From NCBI RefSeq assembly GCF_034424315.1, contig NZ_CP139972.1:2914001-2978000 (forward strand): a DNA stretch of 64,000 nt, in the 5' to 3' direction. The notes under the pieces were generated by a model, which made no database searches, was not told where the DNA came from, and was given only the letters and a program-made list of their open reading frames with translations. This DNA comes from Chitinophaga sancti (lineage in GTDB: Bacteria; Bacteroidota; Bacteroidia; Chitinophagales; Chitinophagaceae). This document shows, piece after piece, positions 8,630 through 17,780 of this stretch; positions within the stretch are counted from its first letter, which is position 1; each line of letters opens with the position of its first letter. A program made the translations under genes and the position numbers.

Positions 8630-9190
8630 ATGGAATTATTAGGCTTTCTCCGTCAGGAATTTGATCTCCCTGCCAACATTTGTTCAGAACTGGAACAGGC
8701 TTTCACCTGCGAGATCCTGCCTAAACACCATAAGCTGCAAATACCTGATTCCATGTCGAAAAAGGTATATTTCCTCGAATCGGGCCTGCTACGCTCGTAT
8801 TACATCAAAGAAGACAAAGACATTACCCATTTCTTTTTCAGTGAGAATTCGTTTAGCCTTTCTATTGAGAGCGTTTTCTACAACACCCCTTCCCTCATAG
8901 GCCTTGAGCTCTTAGAACCTTCTACTGTACGCTGGATTTACTACAATGACCTCGAAATCTACATCAATAAGTATAACAAGCTGGAAAAGCTGATGCGTGT
9001 GCTCCTGATTGACGTCATGAAAAAATTGTCAGAAAGGTTGTATATGACACAGTTTCAATCTGCGCAGGAAAGGTATAAGACCATGCTGGAAAAGCACCCT
9101 GATATTCTATTGAGAGCTCCTTTGGGCCATATTGCCTCTTACATTGGCATCACCCAGCAAAGACTGAGTGTGATCAGGAGCCAGAAATAA
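8630..9190 (+). CDS. Crp/Fnr family transcriptional regulator
   Basis: This is about 186 residues from the ATG at 8630 (MELLGFLRQEFDLP); an alternative ATG at 8600 adds ten residues that fit the family poorly. The N-terminal two thirds form a cyclic-nucleotide-binding-type jelly roll (LPKHHKLQIPDSMSKKVYFL, then GLLRSYYIKEDKDITHFFFS). The C-terminus is a winged-helix part with HPDILLRAPLGHIASYIGIT and QQRLSVIRSQK as recognition helix. Short Crp-like regulators of this kind are abundant in Bacteroidota and often control nearby efflux genes. The RND efflux operon begins about 95 bases downstream on the same strand, so it is a plausible regulator. Confidence 0.8.
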   Translation: MELLGFLRQEFDLPANICSELEQAFTCEILPKHHKLQIPDSMSKKVYFLESGLLRSYYIKEDKDITHFFFSENSFSLSIESVFYNTPSLIGLELLEPSTVRWIYYNDLEIYINKYNKLEKLMRVLLIDVMKKLSERLYMTQFQSAQERYKTMLEKHPDILLRAPLGHIASYIGITQQRLSVIRSQK

Positions 9191-9285
9191 GCACAACAAT
9201 TCCCCTATCGGCATGTTTTTTAATATAGATTAAAAATTACTCCGGAAACTTATTGAATTTTTGCAATATAATTAATGTAGTGCTT

Positions 9286-10320
9286 ATGTTTAAGAAATGT
9301 GCCTGCTGGCTTGCTACTATAGCCATCTTTACCAGCAGTTGTCATACAGGGGGTAAACCATCATCCGCACAGGATACTGCCATTCCCGTGATCACTCAGA
9401 GCGTTCAAACCACCACCGCCAGCCATGCCATCAACATCAGCGGAAATATAGAAGGTAGTAAGACCGTCCACCTTGGCTTTATGGTAGCCGGGAAGATCAG
9501 TTACATCGCTGCCAACGAAGGCCAAACCATCAACAGTGGCCAGTTACTGGCCAGCCTGGATCCGCAGAACTATGCTATTGCCAAGGAAATGGCTGATGCC
9601 AGTACCAACCAGGCACAGGACGAATACAATCGCCTGAAGATCATGTATGACCGTAAGAGTATCAGTGAGAGCGATTTTAGCAAGATCACCAATACCCTGG
9701 CACAGGCCCGCGCCCAGCAAAAGCTGCAGGCCAAGAACCTTTCCGATACAAAACTCTTTAGCCCCATCAGCGGGGTGCTTCTGAAAAAGAGCGCCGAAAC
9801 CGGTGAGATCACCAGTGCAGGTATGCCGCTCTTCACTGTGTCCGACATCCGCACCGTGAAGGTGAATGCTTACATTCCAGAGAGTGAACTGAATAATGTA
9901 AAACTGGGCCAGGAAGCTGCCGTGCTGGTAGATGCAGTGAACGAAACCTTCCATGGAAAGGTGACTGAAGTAGGTGCTGCCGCGGATGCTGCTGCCCGTG
10001 CTTTTACAGTGAAGATCACCCTCGATAACCCGCACCTCCTGATCAGACCGGGGATGATTGCTGAAATCAAACTGGCTTCCGGCAATGTCAGCAACATCCT
10101 CGCCATTCCTGTAGAGGCGGTAATGCACGACATCGACGGACAGACTTATGTATACGTTGTAGATGGTCAGCGCCACCAGGCTTTCAAAAGAAAAGTGAGC
10201 GTTGGTCAGCTCAGTGGTAACCTGATGGAGATTACTACAGGCCTGAGTACCGGCGAACAGATTGTGACCGGCGGTCAGCAAAAACTCAATGACGGTGCTG
10301 TTGTTTCTCTCTCTAAATGA
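9286..10320 (+). CDS. RND efflux periplasmic adaptor (membrane fusion protein), lipoprotein
   Basis: The start at 9286 gives MFKKCACWLATIAIFTSSCH, a lipoprotein signal with lipobox-like TSSC; an upstream ATG at 9253 would add a poor leader. The 344-residue protein has the usual adaptor layout: beta-barrel strand, lipoyl half (GFMVAGKISYIAANEGQTIN), a helical hairpin rich in Ala/Gln/Lys, the second lipoyl half (LFSPISGVLLKKSAETGEIT), and a C-terminal barrel and membrane-proximal domain. It connects an inner-membrane RND pump to a TolC-type channel. Its stop overlaps the ATG of the pump gene by 4 bases (ATGA), indicating translational coupling in a three-gene efflux operon. Confidence 0.9.
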   Translation: MFKKCACWLATIAIFTSSCHTGGKPSSAQDTAIPVITQSVQTTTASHAINISGNIEGSKTVHLGFMVAGKISYIAANEGQTINSGQLLASLDPQNYAIAKEMADASTNQAQDEYNRLKIMYDRKSISESDFSKITNTLAQARAQQKLQAKNLSDTKLFSPISGVLLKKSAETGEITSAGMPLFTVSDIRTVKVNAYIPESELNNVKLGQEAAVLVDAVNETFHGKVTEVGAAADAAARAFTVKITLDNPHLLIRPGMIAEIKLASGNVSNILAIPVEAVMHDIDGQTYVYVVDGQRHQAFKRKVSVGQLSGNLMEITTGLSTGEQIVTGGQQKLNDGAVVSLSK

Positions 10321-13300
10321 TCTTCATCATGAATCTTGTACAATCTGCTTTAAAATATAAACAGGTGACGCTGTCCGTGCTACTGCTCGTGTTTGCAATA
10401 GGCGTGAACTCCCTGCTCACCATGCCCAGAAGGGAAGACCCGAAGATTACGATCAGACAGGGCCTGGTGATTGCTTATTTTCCAGGTGCCAATTCCGCAC
10501 AGGTGGAAGACCAGGTCACCAAAAAACTGGAACAATACCTTTTTCAATTTGAAGAAGTAAGAAAAGATAAAACCTATTCTACCTCACAGGATGGCATGGT
10601 CATCGTGAATGTAGAACTGGGAGAAAAAGTAAAAAACCCGGATGTATTCTGGAGTAAATTACGGCACCAGCTGCTGGTGGGCAAGTCCATTGACTTTCCC
10701 CAGGGTGTACGCGGGCCTATTGTGAACTCTGACTTCGGGGATACGGAAGCGCTGGTGATCGGTATTGAAAGTGATTCTGCTACCTATACCCAGCTGAAGG
10801 AATATGCGCAAAAACTGGAAGATGCCATTCGTACCATCAAGGCATCCTCCAAGATCAAACGTATTGGTGAACAGAAAGAACAGATCACCGTTACTTCCAA
10901 TTCCGAAAAGCTGGCACAATACGGTATTAATGTAACGCAGGTTACACGTGTGCTGCAATCACAGAATACTATTATGGCGACCGGTGATGTAAAAACGGAT
11001 GTGACAAAAGCACCCTTGTATACCACCGGATATTATAATACAGAAGATCAGATTGCCAACCAGATTGTAGGTACAACCAGGACAGGGGCAACGGTGCGCC
11101 TGGGTGATGTAGTTGCTATTAACCGTACCTATGCAGATCCCTCTTCTCTTATTACTGTGAATGGTCACAAGGCCATGATGCTGACGGTACAGATGCTGGA
11201 AGGTAATAATATTGTGAAGTTCGGACAGGCGGTACAACAGAAACTGGATGAGGTATCCAAACTGCTGCCTTCAAATGTGCATATCACTACGATCGTGAAT
11301 CAGCCTACCCTGGTTGATGAAAACGTATCTCACTTTATAAGGGAGTTCTTCCTGGCCATTATCTCTGTAGTGATCGTGGTGATCCTCTTATTGCCATTAC
11401 GTATTGCGGCGGTAGCTGCGATGGCGATCCCGATGACTATTGCTGTTACGTTTGCGATCATGCACCTCTTTGGGATAGAGTTGCACCAGGTATCACTGGC
11501 AGCATTGATTGTTGTATTGGGGATGGTCGTCGATGATGCGATTGTTATTGCAGATAACTATGTAGAGCTATTGGATGCAGGCAAGGACCGGTGGACGGCA
11601 GCCTGGAAGAGTGCGACAGACCTTGTGGTGCCGGTATTGGCAGCTACGGTAACGATCATTGCTTCCTTTATGCCGATGGTACTGATCACCGGTGCGGTGG
11701 GTGAATTTATTGTTGCTTTACCGATTACTGTGGCAGTAGCATTGGGTTCTTCCTTTATCGTGGCCATGGTATTGACACCTTTATTATGTTTTACATTCAT
11801 TAAGAAAGGACTGCACAATCCGGAGAAGACTAAGAAGAGAAAATCTTTGCTTGACAGGATGCAAAATGCATATAACAGTGCATTGGACTGGTGTGTGTTA
11901 CATCCGAAGACAACAATCATTGGTAGTTTGCTCACGATTCCGTTGGCAGGTTTACTGTATGCAAAGGGCATCCGGCAGAAGTTTTTCCCTGCTGCGGAAA
12001 GGAACCAGTTTGTGATAGAGCTGTGGATGCCTACCGGCACGCGGCTTGAGAAAACGGATGATGCGGTGCACAGGCTCACGGCCCTGATCAAAAACGATCC
12101 CCGTGTTACCTCCTATGCTACATTTTCCGGTACAAGTGCACCCCGCTTTTATTACAACTATTCACCGGAAGTACCGGTAAGTAATTACGGACAGGTTTTA
12201 ATCAACACAACTACAGAAGCAACTACCGAAGCCCTCTCTATGGAGCTGGAGCAAAAGGTAGCTGCTGCTGTACCGGAAGGTTTGCCACAGGTAAAACTCA
12301 TGCAACAGGGTTCTGTGCTTAAATCCCCGGTAGAAGTACGCATTATAGGAGATGACATCAACAGGTTGAAACAGATTGGTGCAGAAGTGCAGCAAATTGT
12401 TCAGCACACCAAGGGTAGTTATCTCGTAAGAAGTGATTTTAGGGAAGACTATTATGGCGTAGGCATCCAGCTGAAAGATGAAGCCAACAGGCTGGGCTTC
12501 GCGACAGCTAGCATTGCACAATCAGTTTATACAGGTTTTAGTGGTTACCCTGTATCCACAATGTACGAGGGCAACAACCCGATCGACATTGTATTGAGGC
12601 TGGATGAACAAAGCCGTAGAAGCTTTAGTGACCTGGAAAATATGTACCTGGAGTCTCCGGTTACTGGTGCCAGTGTTCCTTTACGTCAGATAGCTTCCCT
12701 TACTCCTGCATGGCAGACGGGTAAGATTATGCACCGCAATGGTGTAAGAACATTAACAGTGCTGAGTGAAACGGCGGACAATGTACTGCCGGCTGACCTG
12801 CTGAAAGCCATCAAACCTGCTATCAGCAAGCTCACGCTGCCGCCGGGTTACCAGATTGTATATGGAGGTGAAGATGCGAATAAGAAGGAGACCTTTAGCC
12901 AGATGATGGTGGTACTTGTTATCAGCCTGGTGGCGATCTTCTTCATATTACTCTTCCAGTTCCGCAACCTGAAGGAAGCAACGATTATTATGCTGACCAT
13001 TCCGCTTAGTTTGTTTGGAGCTATGGCAGGTTTGTATATGACGCATAACAATTTCGGGTTTACGGCTTTTGTAGGTTTAATCAGTTTGTCTGGTATCGTG
13101 GTGAGGAATGCGATCATCCTGGTGGATCATACCAACGAGCTAATGAAGCATGGCATGGATATTCGCACGGCAGCTATTGAATCAGGCAAGCGCAGGCTGA
13201 GACCGATCTTCCTCACAGCCATGGCAGCAGCGATCGGGGTATTGCCCATGATCATCTCTGGCTCTCCCATGTGGAGCCCGCTGGCCAGTGTGATTGCCGT

Positions 13301-13388
13301 GGGTGTAGTATGGTCTATGATCGTAGCCCTGCTCACTGTACCCGTTTTATATATCGTATGGATCAAACCGACTTCCGATGAAAAGTAG
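10317..13388 (+). CDS. RND efflux pump permease (AcrB/HAE1 superfamily)
   Basis: This 1023-residue protein has typical RND topology: a first membrane helix (YKQVTLSVLLLVFAIGVNSL), a large periplasmic loop with porter subdomains, a block of membrane helices including LAALIVVLGMVVDDAIVIAD (motif A-type acidic pair in TM4), a second large loop, and a final helix block. The paired Asp in VVDDAIV is the proton-relay site of the family. The start at 10317 overlaps the adaptor stop by 4 bases; an ATG at 10329 (MNLVQSALKY) is an equally possible start. Substrates cannot be inferred: both heavy-metal-type and multidrug-type pumps share this plan, but the HAE1-like N-terminus favours hydrophobic compounds. 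Confidence 0.92.
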   Translation: MIFIMNLVQSALKYKQVTLSVLLLVFAIGVNSLLTMPRREDPKITIRQGLVIAYFPGANSAQVEDQVTKKLEQYLFQFEEVRKDKTYSTSQDGMVIVNVELGEKVKNPDVFWSKLRHQLLVGKSIDFPQGVRGPIVNSDFGDTEALVIGIESDSATYTQLKEYAQKLEDAIRTIKASSKIKRIGEQKEQITVTSNSEKLAQYGINVTQVTRVLQSQNTIMATGDVKTDVTKAPLYTTGYYNTEDQIANQIVGTTRTGATVRLGDVVAINRTYADPSSLITVNGHKAMMLTVQMLEGNNIVKFGQAVQQKLDEVSKLLPSNVHITTIVNQPTLVDENVSHFIREFFLAIISVVIVVILLLPLRIAAVAAMAIPMTIAVTFAIMHLFGIELHQVSLAALIVVLGMVVDDAIVIADNYVELLDAGKDRWTAAWKSATDLVVPVLAATVTIIASFMPMVLITGAVGEFIVALPITVAVALGSSFIVAMVLTPLLCFTFIKKGLHNPEKTKKRKSLLDRMQNAYNSALDWCVLHPKTTIIGSLLTIPLAGLLYAKGIRQKFFPAAERNQFVIELWMPTGTRLEKTDDAVHRLTALIKNDPRVTSYATFSGTSAPRFYYNYSPEVPVSNYGQVLINTTTEATTEALSMELEQKVAAAVPEGLPQVKLMQQGSVLKSPVEVRIIGDDINRLKQIGAEVQQIVQHTKGSYLVRSDFREDYYGVGIQLKDEANRLGFATASIAQSVYTGFSGYPVSTMYEGNNPIDIVLRLDEQSRRSFSDLENMYLESPVTGASVPLRQIASLTPAWQTGKIMHRNGVRTLTVLSETADNVLPADLLKAIKPAISKLTLPPGYQIVYGGEDANKKETFSQMMVVLVISLVAIFFILLFQFRNLKEATIIMLTIPLSLFGAMAGLYMTHNNFGFTAFVGLISLSGIVVRNAIILVDHTNELMKHGMDIRTAAIESGKRRLRPIFLTAMAAAIGVLPMIISGSPMWSPLASVIAVGVVWSMIVALLTVPVLYIVWIKPTSDEK

Positions 13389-14700
13389 ATGCCTTATCAC
13401 ACTCATTATATTCCTGCTCACGGCACCCCGGCTGCATGCACAGCAGCCGATGCCGCTCGATTTGCAGCAGGCTATTGATCTCGCTTTGCAACATAACAGG
13501 GCACTGCACATCAAGAAACTACAACAATCAGAGAAAGCGGCAAAGCTGCACGAGGATGCGATTAAACAATATCCTGCAGTTACCGTCAGCTCTGCCTATC
13601 AATACAACCAGAACCTGGGCGCACTGAATATTCCTGCCGGGTATTTTGGTTCCCTCCCACTGGGTGGTACTACAATTGGATTGCCGAATAAAGATGCCAG
13701 TTTTGAACTGGGTAAACATAATAACTTCAACGCGGGTGTGACCGTGTACCAACCTATTACCCAGCTGGGTAAAATAAAAGCGGGCATGGAAGTGACGAAG
13801 ACCGATGTATTGATTGCTGAACAGGAAAGCCGGAAAGCATCCCTGCAAATCAGGCAGGCCGTTGAAAAACTCTACTATGGTTTACTCATCAATCAGCAAC
13901 AACAGATCACTGCGAATGCGAATCTTCAGTTAGCGCAGATGAAACAGTTTGATGTGGAGAGTGCATTGATAGCCGGGAAAACAGTAGATGCCAACAAGGC
14001 AGGCCTGCAGGCGAATGTGGCGGATGAAGAACAGAACCTGCTGAAACTGCAGATACAGGCTGATGATTACATGGCAGATCTGCAACAGCTTACCGGTATC
14101 ACTGCAGACAGCGTGGTACTTGCGGAAGTAGATTACAATCCCCAACCGCTCAGTGACAGCATTTCCGGTGATAATAATGTAGACATCCGGCTGGCCAATT
14201 TAACGAAAGTTAAAACCGAGCAGGCCATCAAAGCGACACAGCGCAGTTATCTGCCAGACTTTGGTGTAATGGCAGGTTATACATACCAAACAGGGAATGT
14301 TTTGTATCCAAGCAGCAATCCTTTTGTAGGGGCTTCCTTTAAGTGGAATATCCAGGATATATTTTCCAATAAGCAGGTGATGCACCAGCGCAATTTCCAG
14401 CTGCAACAGTCTACCGAATATGTTGCCAATACGCAGGAGACGGTGAACCATGATATTGCAAAAGCGAAAAGAAGGATTAACCAGGCCATTGCCCTGATCG
14501 CTGTAGCGCAAAAGGCTGTAAATTACAGGCAGGATGAGTTAAAAATTCAGCAGGATAAAAAAGATGCTGGCCTGAATATTGAAGCTGATCTGTTGAACAC
14601 AAAATCACTGCTGGCGAAAGCGCAGGCAGACCTGCTGAGTGCTAAGCTCAGTTACAGGATCGCTTATTCTGATCTGCGCATTTTGACCGGCGCTTATTAA
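13378..14700 (+). CDS. TolC-family outer-membrane efflux protein
   Basis: This 440-residue protein has a signal peptide (CLITLIIFLLTAPRLHAQQ) and two repeated helical-barrel halves, each with long Ala/Gln/Lys-rich helices (for example LQLAQMKQFDVESALIAGKT and the C-terminal AQADLLSAKLSYRIAYSDLR). It provides the outer-membrane and periplasmic tunnel of the efflux complex. The start overlaps the pump gene by 11 bases, completing the adaptor-pump-channel operon. Confidence 0.9.
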   Translation: MKSRCLITLIIFLLTAPRLHAQQPMPLDLQQAIDLALQHNRALHIKKLQQSEKAAKLHEDAIKQYPAVTVSSAYQYNQNLGALNIPAGYFGSLPLGGTTIGLPNKDASFELGKHNNFNAGVTVYQPITQLGKIKAGMEVTKTDVLIAEQESRKASLQIRQAVEKLYYGLLINQQQQITANANLQLAQMKQFDVESALIAGKTVDANKAGLQANVADEEQNLLKLQIQADDYMADLQQLTGITADSVVLAEVDYNPQPLSDSISGDNNVDIRLANLTKVKTEQAIKATQRSYLPDFGVMAGYTYQTGNVLYPSSNPFVGASFKWNIQDIFSNKQVMHQRNFQLQQSTEYVANTQETVNHDIAKAKRRINQAIALIAVAQKAVNYRQDELKIQQDKKDAGLNIEADLLNTKSLLAKAQADLLSAKLSYRIAYSDLRILTGAY

Positions 14701-14711
14701 AACGTATTCAC

Positions 14712-15146
14712 ATGAAAAGGATCGCATTTTTATTAATCACTTTGTTGTTTTCCACGCAGGTATTGCTCGCACAGGACAAAATACTGGGTAACTGGCTGAG
14801 CGAAGAAAAAGATGGGCGTATTGAGATTTATAAGACCGGGGATAAGTATTCCGGTAAGCTGATATGGGGTAAGGACCTTGTAGAAGCTGACGGGAAGACA
14901 CCCCGTAAGGACAGAACTGATACCAAGAACAGCGATCCTAAATTAAGGAGCCGTCCGTTGTTGGGGCTTGTGCTGCTGACTAATTTTACCTATAGGGATG
15001 GGGAATGGAGTGGTGGAAAGATCTATGATCCCAAGAGTGGGAAGACGTATAGTTGTACGATGAAACTGAAGGGAGAAAAACTGGAAATAAGAGGGTATGT
15101 CGGTATTTCTATGTTTGGAAGAACGACGGTGTGGACGAGGGGATAA
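14712..15146 (+). CDS. DUF2147 domain secreted protein
   Basis: This 144-residue protein has a signal peptide (IAFLLITLLFSTQVLLAQ) and the DUF2147 core: ILGNWLSEEKDGRIEIYKTG near the N-terminus, a KLIWGKDLVEADGKTPRKDR loop and a C-terminal RGYVGISMFGRTTVWTR. DUF2147 proteins are small lipocalin-like periplasmic proteins of unknown role. It lies 11 bases after the TolC-like gene and so probably rides on the efflux transcript. A perfect 19-bp hairpin follows its stop. Confidence 0.8.
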   Translation: MKRIAFLLITLLFSTQVLLAQDKILGNWLSEEKDGRIEIYKTGDKYSGKLIWGKDLVEADGKTPRKDRTDTKNSDPKLRSRPLLGLVLLTNFTYRDGEWSGGKIYDPKSGKTYSCTMKLKGEKLEIRGYVGISMFGRTTVWTRG

Positions 15147-15164
15147 TGATGTGTTTCCTGTTTT

Positions 15165-15219
15165 GCGCTTCCGATTTTATCACGGCCCGCTTCGCAGGTA
15201 GTGATAAAATCGGAAGCGC
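15165..15219. terminator. Long perfect hairpin between convergent genes
   Basis: A 19-bp perfect stem (15165-15183 with 15201-15219) and a 17-base loop lie between the DUF2147 gene and the convergent DUF5777 gene. There is no T-run on either side, so it is not a textbook intrinsic terminator, but position and strength suggest a bidirectional 3'-end structure. Confidence 0.55.
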
Positions 15220-15242
15220 TTTAAGTAAGATGCCGGCCCGGG

Positions 15243-16130
15243 CTATTTTTTAAAGTTGAAGTTCCTGGTAATATTGAACCCAAAATAGATATCCCCTTTA
15301 CCCCAGCTACCATCTGTCTTTGCCAGGTAATAAGGACCTACCATGCCTGCGGCATTGGTAAATACAAGCTGGAATACGTGACCTCCCGTTTCAATATCAA
15401 TTCCTCCTGAGATAGCGTCATACACTTTTGTACTTACGACCTGGTTGCGCAGCAGGTAATTGTACTCAGCATTGACGCTCATTCTCTTTGTGAATTTCAA
15501 GCGACCACCGGCAGATACCGCGAAGAGATCACTTTTATCTTCGGGTGTTGGCACGAGGTTATTATGAATCCAGGATGGTACGACTTCAAAAGAGAAAGCA
15601 GGAGAAAACTTTTTGGCGATGAGCACCTGGGTTGTATACGAAGTGCGATAGCGGGCATCGAGATAAGGCTTATCTGAATACCGCTGTGTATAGTTGGTGA
15701 TCAGGCCATACAGGCTTACAGAGATGGGCATACCTACCTCTTTTTGCTGCAGGAGCTTATACTTCAGGGAGCCATCGAAGGTTTTGTCACCAGAGCTACG
15801 CCCCAGTCCCACTGAGAAGCGGTCTGTAATCCCGTAGTCTAATGCAAAACGAATAGAAGCATTATCTAATCCGAAGAACTCGTAGGCACCACCGTTAAGT
15901 TTTCCGAAACGGTGCATGATCATGAATTGCAGGCTTTTCTTTCCCGGCGATTCTACGGTAGGCAGGTTTACGATCTGTGTGGCCTTGAAGGTACCGGTCA
16001 CGAGCTGTCCCTGCTGTGATTCAGCTACGGCATCGTCCATCATTTTCATCAGGCTGCTGTCCTGCGCCATCATACGGCTGCCAACGAGTAATAAAAATAT
16101 GGTTTGAATGATTCTTCTTTGCATATCCAT
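15243..16130 (-). CDS. DUF5777 family outer-membrane beta-barrel protein
   Basis: This 295-residue protein has a signal peptide (IIQTIFLLLVGSRMMAQ) and a barrel-like body that matches the DUF5777 style: FKATQIVNLPTVESPGKKSL, then FMIMHRFGKLNGGAYEFFGL and DNASIRFALDYGITDRFSVG, ending in a terminal strand GKGDIYFGFNITRNFNFKK. DUF5777 proteins occur with YceI and cytochrome c genes in Bacteroidota, as here. The ATG shares a base with the upstream YceI stop (TAATG), so the two are translationally coupled. An alternative start two codons in (16124) is possible. Confidence 0.8.
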   Translation of the reverse strand: MDMQRRIIQTIFLLLVGSRMMAQDSSLMKMMDDAVAESQQGQLVTGTFKATQIVNLPTVESPGKKSLQFMIMHRFGKLNGGAYEFFGLDNASIRFALDYGITDRFSVGLGRSSGDKTFDGSLKYKLLQQKEVGMPISVSLYGLITNYTQRYSDKPYLDARYRTSYTTQVLIAKKFSPAFSFEVVPSWIHNNLVPTPEDKSDLFAVSAGGRLKFTKRMSVNAEYNYLLRNQVVSTKVYDAISGGIDIETGGHVFQLVFTNAAGMVGPYYLAKTDGSWGKGDIYFGFNITRNFNFKK

Positions 16131-16672
16131 TATTTTGATAACGCAGTGCAGGCAGCAACTACCTGTACTGTGATTTCTGAAGCAATTTTATCTTTTACCA
16201 GCGAAGGAATTTTAATATCGAAATCGGAAGGCTTGACTTTGAAGTCAGCTTTGCCGGTTACTTTACCGTCGGTTAGTTCCAGTTCTGCGGGTGCGCTTAC
16301 CGGTTTGGTTACGCCATGCATGGTAAGGTTACCACTGATCTGGACCTTGTAAGTACCCGGCGCAGTGCCTACGTTGCCGTTGATAGTACCGGTGAACTGG
16401 GCTTTCGGGAACTTGTCACTTTCAATATAGTTCTCGTTGTAATGGTCCTGCATCAGTTGTTTTTCAAACAGAAAGTTCTTTTGCAGGAGGGTAAGGGCAA
16501 TTGTTTTTTTCCCCAGATCGATGGCAGCTACAACTTGCCTGTTTTCCGCCCTGATATCTTCAAGTGAAGTTTTGGAATAGAAATTAATCTTTCCATTGCG
16601 CGTCATAAATGTCTGGGCTTTAGCTGGCAGGTAAAACAAACTGGCCAGCGCCATTACATACATTGGTTTCAT
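16130..16672 (-). CDS. YceI family periplasmic lipid-binding protein
   Basis: This 180-residue protein has a signal peptide (MYVMALASLFYLPAKAQ) and the YceI lipocalin-like barrel: FMTRNGKINFYSKTSLEDIR, a QVVAAIDLGKKTIALTLLQK strand pair, FPKAQFTGTI (YceI core) and YKVQISGNLTMHGVTKPVSA. The family binds polyisoprenoid or other lipids in the periplasm. It lies between the cytochrome c and DUF5777 genes in one minus-strand operon. The partners suggest a membrane-redox or lipid-quinone role, which is inference. Confidence 0.88.
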   Translation of the reverse strand: MKPMYVMALASLFYLPAKAQTFMTRNGKINFYSKTSLEDIRAENRQVVAAIDLGKKTIALTLLQKNFLFEKQLMQDHYNENYIESDKFPKAQFTGTINGNVGTAPGTYKVQISGNLTMHGVTKPVSAPAELELTDGKVTGKADFKVKPSDFDIKIPSLVKDKIASEITVQVVAACTALSK

Positions 16673-16683
16673 ATGTTCCTGTT

Positions 16684-17088
16684 TTAATTATTTTGAGCAC
16701 CGCGGGCGATCCAGTCTTTGATGGTGTTGATTTTGCAATCAGAGAGTTTGGCACCGCCTTGTGGCATGGCAGGATAACCGGTGGCGTGTGTGATGACACC
16801 GACCAGGTTACCGTTGTTTACCTGAGTTAATACCTTAGCATAAGTATCCAAAGATATACCACCGCTGGCGCTGCCGTTGCCATGACAGCTGTAGCAGTTA
16901 GCAGAGAGAATAGGCTGTACATTGGCAGCATATTTCATGTTTACGGTGTCGCAGGTAGTGCCACCGGTGCCGGTAGTATCTGTACCTGGGTTGGTCAGAT
17001 CCTTTTCATTGTTTTTGGAGCAGGATGTTACTAAGGTCAGGCAATATACGATTGCGATGGCTGACAGGAAGAAGAATACACGCTTCAT
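16684..17088 (-). CDS. Small c-type cytochrome lipoprotein
   Basis: This 134-residue protein has a lipoprotein signal (CLTLVTSCSKNN) and one heme c motif CYSCH in SANCYSCHGNG. A distal Met is available in GYPAMPQGG. A Thr/Gly-rich linker (GTDTTGTGGTTC) separates the lipid anchor from the heme domain. It ends KDWIARGAQNN, typical of small periplasmic cytochromes that carry one electron. It is the first gene of the YceI/DUF5777 group (12 bases before YceI). Confidence 0.85.
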   Translation of the reverse strand: MKRVFFFLSAIAIVYCLTLVTSCSKNNEKDLTNPGTDTTGTGGTTCDTVNMKYAANVQPILSANCYSCHGNGSASGGISLDTYAKVLTQVNNGNLVGVITHATGYPAMPQGGAKLSDCKINTIKDWIARGAQNN

Positions 17089-17186
17089 AATTTGTGATTT
17101 TATTGAGTTGTGAGGATGGCTGTTTTCGTTTTATTTAGCAATGAGAATGGCAGTCTATTTCTGTTAGAAATAGTATAGCTTATTTG

Positions 17187-17287
17187 TTTTTTGCTTTTTG
17201 CTTTTTGCTTTTTGCTTATTTAGCTTATCGCTTTTTGCTTAACTGGCTTTTGCTTATTTGCTTTTGCTTATTTGCTTTTGCTTATTT
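17187..17287. repeat. Short tandem repeats of CTTTTTG and CTTTTGCTTATTT type
   Basis: A pyrimidine-rich array lies between the cytochrome and OB-fold genes. It holds about four tandem copies of the 7-mer CTTTTTG followed by about three copies of a 13-mer like CTTTTGCTTATTT. The units are too short and unspaced for a CRISPR. Such arrays vary by slippage and here occupy the promoter region of the cytochrome gene. Confidence 0.7.
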
Positions 17288-17326
17288 AGAATAGAATAGT
17301 TTACCTGCTTTTTTAGTACAAGAAAA

Positions 17327-17746
17327 TTATTTTGTGTTCAGAATAGTTGCATCTACCAGGCTTACATCCATCAGGAAACCTGTACATTTTCCTTTTACAC
17401 GAATGGTTTCGCCGCTTTTGGGCAATTGGTTTGTGTTATCTGCCAGGCTACAGTTTACGCCACCGGGATCAGTTTCACCTGCGGAGAGTAGTACGGATAC
17501 TTCTTTACCATTTTGCTCTACATTCATGACAGTACCAGTTACTTCCAGTACTTTGTTCTCATACAGTTTACCTGCAGTCTTTTCATCTCTGGCATAAGTG
17601 CCGTACAGTTCTCTGGCAGTCACACTGTCATCTGTGTGCGCTTCGGCAGCGGTTGTTCTTGGTTTGTTGTACAGGTAGTAGCCTGTTCCTCCTGCCATTA
17701 GGCATAGGAATACCGCTGCGAAAAGGATTGTCTTTTTTCGCGTCAT
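17327..17746 (-). CDS. OB-fold protein, tRNA_anti-like family
   Basis: This 139-residue protein has an N-terminal membrane anchor or signal (KTILFAAVFLCLMAGGTGYY) and then an OB-fold: ELYGTYARDEKTAGKLYENK, VLEVTGTVMNVEQNGKEVSV and ETIRVKGKCTGFLMDVSLVD. This matches the tRNA_anti-like family, small envelope OB-fold proteins of Bacteroidota whose ligand is not known. The name reflects fold similarity, not tRNA binding. Its relation to the next cytochrome gene across the repeat array is unclear, and it may be transcribed alone. Confidence 0.72.
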   Translation of the reverse strand: MTRKKTILFAAVFLCLMAGGTGYYLYNKPRTTAAEAHTDDSVTARELYGTYARDEKTAGKLYENKVLEVTGTVMNVEQNGKEVSVLLSAGETDPGGVNCSLADNTNQLPKSGETIRVKGKCTGFLMDVSLVDATILNTK

Positions 17747-17780
17747 ACAATTTTGATTTTAAAGTTGGAAGCCTACACGA

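Noticed and set aside
9544..10281. A 245-residue minus-strand frame across the efflux adaptor
   Set aside because: Antisense shadow of a clear adaptor gene with no domain or plausible start context.
17187..17287. Possible CRISPR array
   Set aside because: Units are 7-13 bases, contiguous and without unique spacers; no cas genes are in the window.
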